From JAFKKS01 sp039808325 (GTDB taxonomy: Bacteria > Pseudomonadota > Alphaproteobacteria > Rhizobiales > Xanthobacteraceae), in NCBI GenBank assembly GCA_039808325.1, contig JBDHSU010000152.1:1-8997 (forward strand): DNA of 8,997 nucleotides, given 5' to 3'. The notes under the pieces were generated by a model. The model searched no databases. It saw only the letters and a list, made by a program, of their open reading frames with translations, and was not told the DNA's origin. Below, piece after piece: positions 5,900-8,997 of this stretch. Within the stretch, counting starts at the first letter, position 1; each line of letters opens with the position of its first letter. The position numbers were made by a program, and so were the translations under genes.

Positions 5900-6532
5900 T
5901 CACACACCCGGAACGATCTGCGCCATCAGCGCGGCGCAGCCGACACCGGTCACGCCCGCGCCGACCAAGCGCACCGTTGCGAGCTCGCCCGCGCGCGGAT
6001 GCGTCAGCGCCTTCACCGCCGTCATGACGCCGAGCGCGATCGCGCTTTGGATGATCGCGAGGCCGATGAAATAGGCGTAAAGCGGCGTCGGCTCTGCACC
6101 GGCGATCGACTCGCCGAGCGCATAGCCGTGAAACAGCCCGGCCGCGAGCAGCAGCCCGCCGACCAGCGCCGGCGACTGCGCCCGCCGCAGCGCCAGCACC
6201 ACGCCGAGCGCGATCACCGACAGCGCGACGAGCGCCTCGCTCGCCGGGATGTTCACCTCCGCGACGTGCAGCGAGACGCCGACGAGCATCGCGACGACGA
6301 AGCCGATCGCGAACAGCGCGCCGGAGGGAAACGCCGCCGCGAGGCAGCCGACCGCGACGATCGCCGCGAGATGATCGAGACCGAGAATCGGATGGCCGAG
6401 GCCGGAGAGCACGCCCGCGCCGAACGTCGACGGCATCTTGCCACCCATTAGGTGATGCGCGAACGCCGGCGAACTGACGAGAACGCCCGCCAGCGCCGCC
6501 GCGCGCGAACCGATGACAGACCAACGTGACAT
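5900..6532 (-). CDS. HupE/UreJ family nickel/cobalt permease
   Basis: The 210-residue protein starts with a signal peptide (hydrophobic 8-20, cleavage after A-F-A at about 25) that leaves a mature N-terminus beginning His26-His27, as in other HupE/UreJ proteins, where the His has been linked to metal capture. About six membrane helices follow. The family signature H-P-x-x-G-x-D-H occurs at 47-54 (His47, Asp53, His54), with further likely ligands His89 and Glu92 (H-V-A-E) and F-H-G-Y-A-L-G-E at 134-141 (His135, Glu141). The family moves Ni2+ or Co2+ across the inner membrane for hydrogenase, urease or cobalamin synthesis. No metalloenzyme genes are next to it, so which metal it serves is unknown. 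Start ATG 6532 has a strong GGAGG (6538-6542) five bases upstream. The gene is divergent from dapD and convergent with the nucleotidase gene. Confidence 0.9.
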   Translation of the reverse strand: MSRWSVIGSRAAALAGVLVSSPAFAHHLMGGKMPSTFGAGVLSGLGHPILGLDHLAAIVAVGCLAAAFPSGALFAIGFVVAMLVGVSLHVAEVNIPASEALVALSVIALGVVLALRRAQSPALVGGLLLAAGLFHGYALGESIAGAEPTPLYAYFIGLAIIQSAIALGVMTAVKALTHPRAGELATVRLVGAGVTGVGCAALMAQIVPGV

Positions 6533-6610
6533 TGCAACCTCCCCCGGCTTGAATTCGGCAGCACTCTAACGCTGTTGTCTTCGGGCGTGAACATGTCCTT
6601 GCCGTAGGAC

Positions 6611-6764
6611 CGTCATTCCGGCCAAGGCGGCGCAGCCGCCGCGAGCCGGAACCCAGATTCATCATGGTCTCGAGAAACGCCGTAGCGGTTTGCGCAAAGC
6701 TGCACTCTTCTGCTTGGTTGAGGATTCTGGGTTCCGGCTCTCGCTATGCTCGGCCGGAATGACG
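6611..6764. repeat. Large inverted-repeat element in the hupE/dapD divergent gap
   Basis: The ends are mirror images. CGTCATTCCGGCC at 6611-6623 pairs with GGCCGGAATGACG at 6752-6764. Further in, GAGCCGGAACCCAGA (left, about 6643-6657) pairs with TCTGGGTTCCGGCTC (right, about 6726-6740). The left arm also holds a perfect small hairpin, GGCGGC 6626-6631 with GCCGCC 6635-6640. About 65 bases of unpaired sequence (6660-6723) separate the arms. It matches the CGTCATTCCGG... type repeats common in rhizobia (from memory). Of the 350-base gap 6533-6882 it takes up nearly half; the rest holds only the hupE leader and the dapD leader, with no gene seen. Confidence 0.85.
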
Positions 6765-6826
6765 ACCGAGAGGATCCAGCTCGCTTCGTCGCCTCTCTGG
6801 AGGGGCGCGATGGAGCACAGCCCCAG

Positions 6827-6855
6827 TTGACAGCCCGGCCCCGCTCCGCGACACA
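6827..6855 (+). promoter_or_regulatory. Possible dapD promoter
   Basis: TTGACA at 6827-6832 is a perfect -35 match and lies outside the upstream inverted repeat. The position 17 bases on, GACACA at 6850-6855, is a poor -10, but alphaproteobacterial -10 elements are often weak. It would give a leader of about 20 bases containing the dapD ribosome binding site. Confidence 0.3.
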
Positions 6856-6870
6856 GCCGGGCTGATGACT

Positions 6871-6876
6871 GAGGGG
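6871..6876 (+). promoter_or_regulatory. Ribosome binding site that sets the dapD start at 6883
   Basis: GAGGGG lies six bases before ATG 6883. An in-frame ATG at 6865 precedes this purine run and has nothing comparable upstream, so 6883 is chosen. Confidence 0.75.
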
Positions 6877-6882
6877 AAATCC

Positions 6883-7740
<858 letters not shown>

Positions 7741-7748
7741 ACACGAGG

Positions 7749-7844
7749 CGTCGTCCCCGCGAAGGCGGGGACCCAGTACGCCGCTGCCTCACGGCTCAAA
7801 GCTCAGCGCAGGCGTATTGCATGCCCGCATTCGCGGGCATGACA
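7749..7844. repeat. Cloverleaf-like intergenic repeat, copy 2 (dapD-dapE gap)
   Basis: It shares its left end (CGTCGTCCCC ... GGGACCCAGTACGCCG with small changes) and its right end (ATGCCCGC-loop-GCGGGCATGAC) with copy 1 at 5773-5869. Here the left hairpin is perfect, GTCCCCGC 7753-7760 with GCGGGGAC 7765-7772. The right hairpin is perfect too, ATGCCCGC 7821-7828 with GCGGGCAT 7833-7840. The central stem is lost (CCAGTA against TATTGC). The middle 40 bases differ from copy 1. Sitting between two genes of one pathway and reading the same way, it could adjust dapE expression relative to dapD. Confidence 0.85.
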
Positions 7845-7891
7845 GGCTGGCCCCCTTGCCAACCGCGCGCGGCGTTGCGAAGACATGCGAT

Positions 7892-8997
7892 ATGAGACCG
7901 CCCGCCATCGACCCTGTCCTCATCGCGCAGGAGCTGATCCGCTGCCGCTCGGTCACGCCGGATGAAGGCGGCGCGCTGACCTATCTTGCGCGTTCCCTGG
8001 AACGGGCCGGCTTTGCCGTGCATCGCGAGACTTTCTCCGAGCCGGACACGCCGGACGTCGAGAACCTGTATGCCCGCATCGGCACCGCCGCGCCGCATCT
8101 CGTCTTCGCCGGCCACACCGACGTCGTGCCGCCGGGCGACGAGGCGAAGTGGAAGTATCCGCCGTTCGGTGCGCAAATCGCCGACGGCACGCTCTACGGC
8201 CGCGGCGCCGTCGACATGAAGGGCGCCATCGCCTGCTTCGTCGCGGCGGCGCGCGAGCACATCGGGCGCAACGGCGGACAGCCGAAAGGCTCGATCTCGT
8301 TGCTTATCACCGGCGACGAGGAAGGCCCGAGCGTCAACGGCACCGCGAAGCTGCTGCAGTGGGCGGCGGCGCGCGGCGAGAAGTTCGACCACTGCATCCT
8401 CGGTGAGCCGACCAATCCCGAGCGTCTCGGCGACGTGATCAAGATCGGCCGGCGCGGCTCGCTGTCCGGCACCATCACCGTCACCGGCAAGCAGGGCCAC
8501 GTTGCCTATCCGCATCTCGCGAAAAATCCGATCCATACGCTGATGCGGATCATGAGCGACATCCTGTCGGAGACGCTCGACCACGGCAACGACCACTTCG
8601 ACCCGTCGAACCTGGAATTCACCTCGGTCGATGTCGGAAATCGCGCCACCAACATCATTCCGGGCGAAGCGGCCGCGCGCTTCAACGTGCGCTTCAACGA
8701 TCACCACTCGCTGGAGTCGCTGCGCGCCTGGATCGAATCGCGCGTCGCCAAGACCGCCGGTTCGGACGTCGATTGGAAGATCGATTACGCCAAGGGAAAT
8801 TCCGAGTCGTTCCTCACGCGCCCGAGCCCCTTCGTCGACACCGTCGCGGGCGCCATCGCCGAGGTCACCGGCAAGCGCCCGACGCTCTCGACTTCGGGCG
8901 GCACCTCCGACGCCCGCTTCATCAAGAGCTACTGCCCGGTGATCGAATTCGGCCTCGTCGGACAGACGATGCATCAGGTCGACGAGAACGTGCCGAC
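7892..8997 (+). CDS. dapE: Succinyl-diaminopimelate desuccinylase (3'-truncated by window end)
   Basis: DapE hydrolyses N-succinyl-LL-diaminopimelate to LL-diaminopimelate and succinate, later in the same pathway as dapD, using two Zn2+ in the cytoplasm. The frame runs open from ATG 7892 to the window end, giving 368 residues; family members have about 375-385, so only the last few are missing. Residues matching the M20 metallopeptidase active site are His75 and Asp77 (G-H-T-D-V-V-P), Asp108 (G-A-V-D-M-K), general base Glu143 and metal ligand Glu144 (G-D-E-E-G-P), Glu172 (G-E-P-T) and His361 (M-H-Q-V-D-E). The dimerisation or lid domain spans about 180-295, with R-R-G-S-L-S-G at 187-193 and the conserved N-I-I-P-G at 254-258. 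Another ATG at 7885 is out of frame. The Shine-Dalgarno sequence is weak, no better than GAAGA at about 7878. Confidence 0.97.
   Translation, partial: MRPPAIDPVLIAQELIRCRSVTPDEGGALTYLARSLERAGFAVHRETFSEPDTPDVENLYARIGTAAPHLVFAGHTDVVPPGDEAKWKYPPFGAQIADGTLYGRGAVDMKGAIACFVAAAREHIGRNGGQPKGSISLLITGDEEGPSVNGTAKLLQWAAARGEKFDHCILGEPTNPERLGDVIKIGRRGSLSGTITVTGKQGHVAYPHLAKNPIHTLMRIMSDILSETLDHGNDHFDPSNLEFTSVDVGNRATNIIPGEAAARFNVRFNDHHSLESLRAWIESRVAKTAGSDVDWKIDYAKGNSESFLTRPSPFVDTVAGAIAEVTGKRPTLSTSGGTSDARFIKSYCPVIEFGLVGQTMHQVDENVP

Noticed and set aside
6533..6610. Cobalamin riboswitch ahead of the HupE-type gene
   Set aside because: HupE-like genes can be under B12 riboswitch control, but no B12-box-like core is visible, and the leader outside the repeat is only about 80 bases.
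6865..6882. Upstream ATG start for dapD
   Set aside because: The purine-rich ribosome binding site at 6871-6876 lies after this ATG, so the ATG at 6883 is the better start.
7796..8974. 392-codon open frame on the minus strand opposite dapE
   Set aside because: The plus strand reads as a complete DapE active site through to the window end; the minus product has no recognisable domain.

Overview
The window is GC-rich (roughly two-thirds G+C) and its gene set points to an alphaproteobacterium of the order Hyphomicrobiales (Rhizobiales), probably near the Bradyrhizobium/Rhodopseudomonas/Pseudolabrys branch. The reasons are the argB ... pyrimidine 5'-nucleotidase ... dapD ... dapE order, the succinylase-type lysine/diaminopimelate genes, a DUF1036 protein, and the palindromic repeats of rhizobial type that fill nearly every intergenic gap. 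Exact genus is inference.

Layout. 1-927 (+) is a serine hydrolase of the class A beta-lactamase fold, probably cut at its 5' end by the window edge. It is followed closely by a small four-helix DUF423 membrane protein (952-1317) whose stop codon sits at the edge of a palindromic repeat. Acetylglutamate kinase argB (1478-2362, +) follows. It faces a convergent enolase-superfamily (mandelate racemase/muconate lactonizing type) enzyme on the minus strand (2491-3693), with a nested palindrome between them. A divergent region separates that enzyme from an exported DUF1036 protein (3861-4883, +) that contains two copies of the domain around a peptidoglycan-binding-like segment. Then come two short repeats and a HAD-family pyrimidine 5'-nucleotidase (5041-5763, +). 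A cloverleaf-like repeat separates it from a convergent HupE/UreJ-type nickel/cobalt permease (5900-6532, -). A large inverted repeat lies in the divergent hupE/dapD gap. The window closes with dapD (6883-7740, +), a second copy of the cloverleaf-like repeat, and dapE (7892 to the window end, + strand, 3' truncated).

How the genes work together. dapD and dapE carry out the succinyl transfer and later desuccinylation steps of the pathway to meso-diaminopimelate and lysine. argB is the second step of arginine biosynthesis. These and the HAD nucleotidase are conserved housekeeping genes. The serine hydrolase, DUF423, enolase-superfamily, DUF1036 and HupE genes look like lineage-specific neighbours set between them. 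I see no tRNA, rRNA, CRISPR array, transposase, phage gene or multi-gene defence system. The items most worth a second look are the duplicated four-cysteine DUF1036 protein, the enolase-superfamily enzyme with an unusual K-x-N motif, the serine hydrolase without a recognisable general-base Glu motif, and the repeats, one of which seems to form the promoter and start region of the nucleotidase gene.
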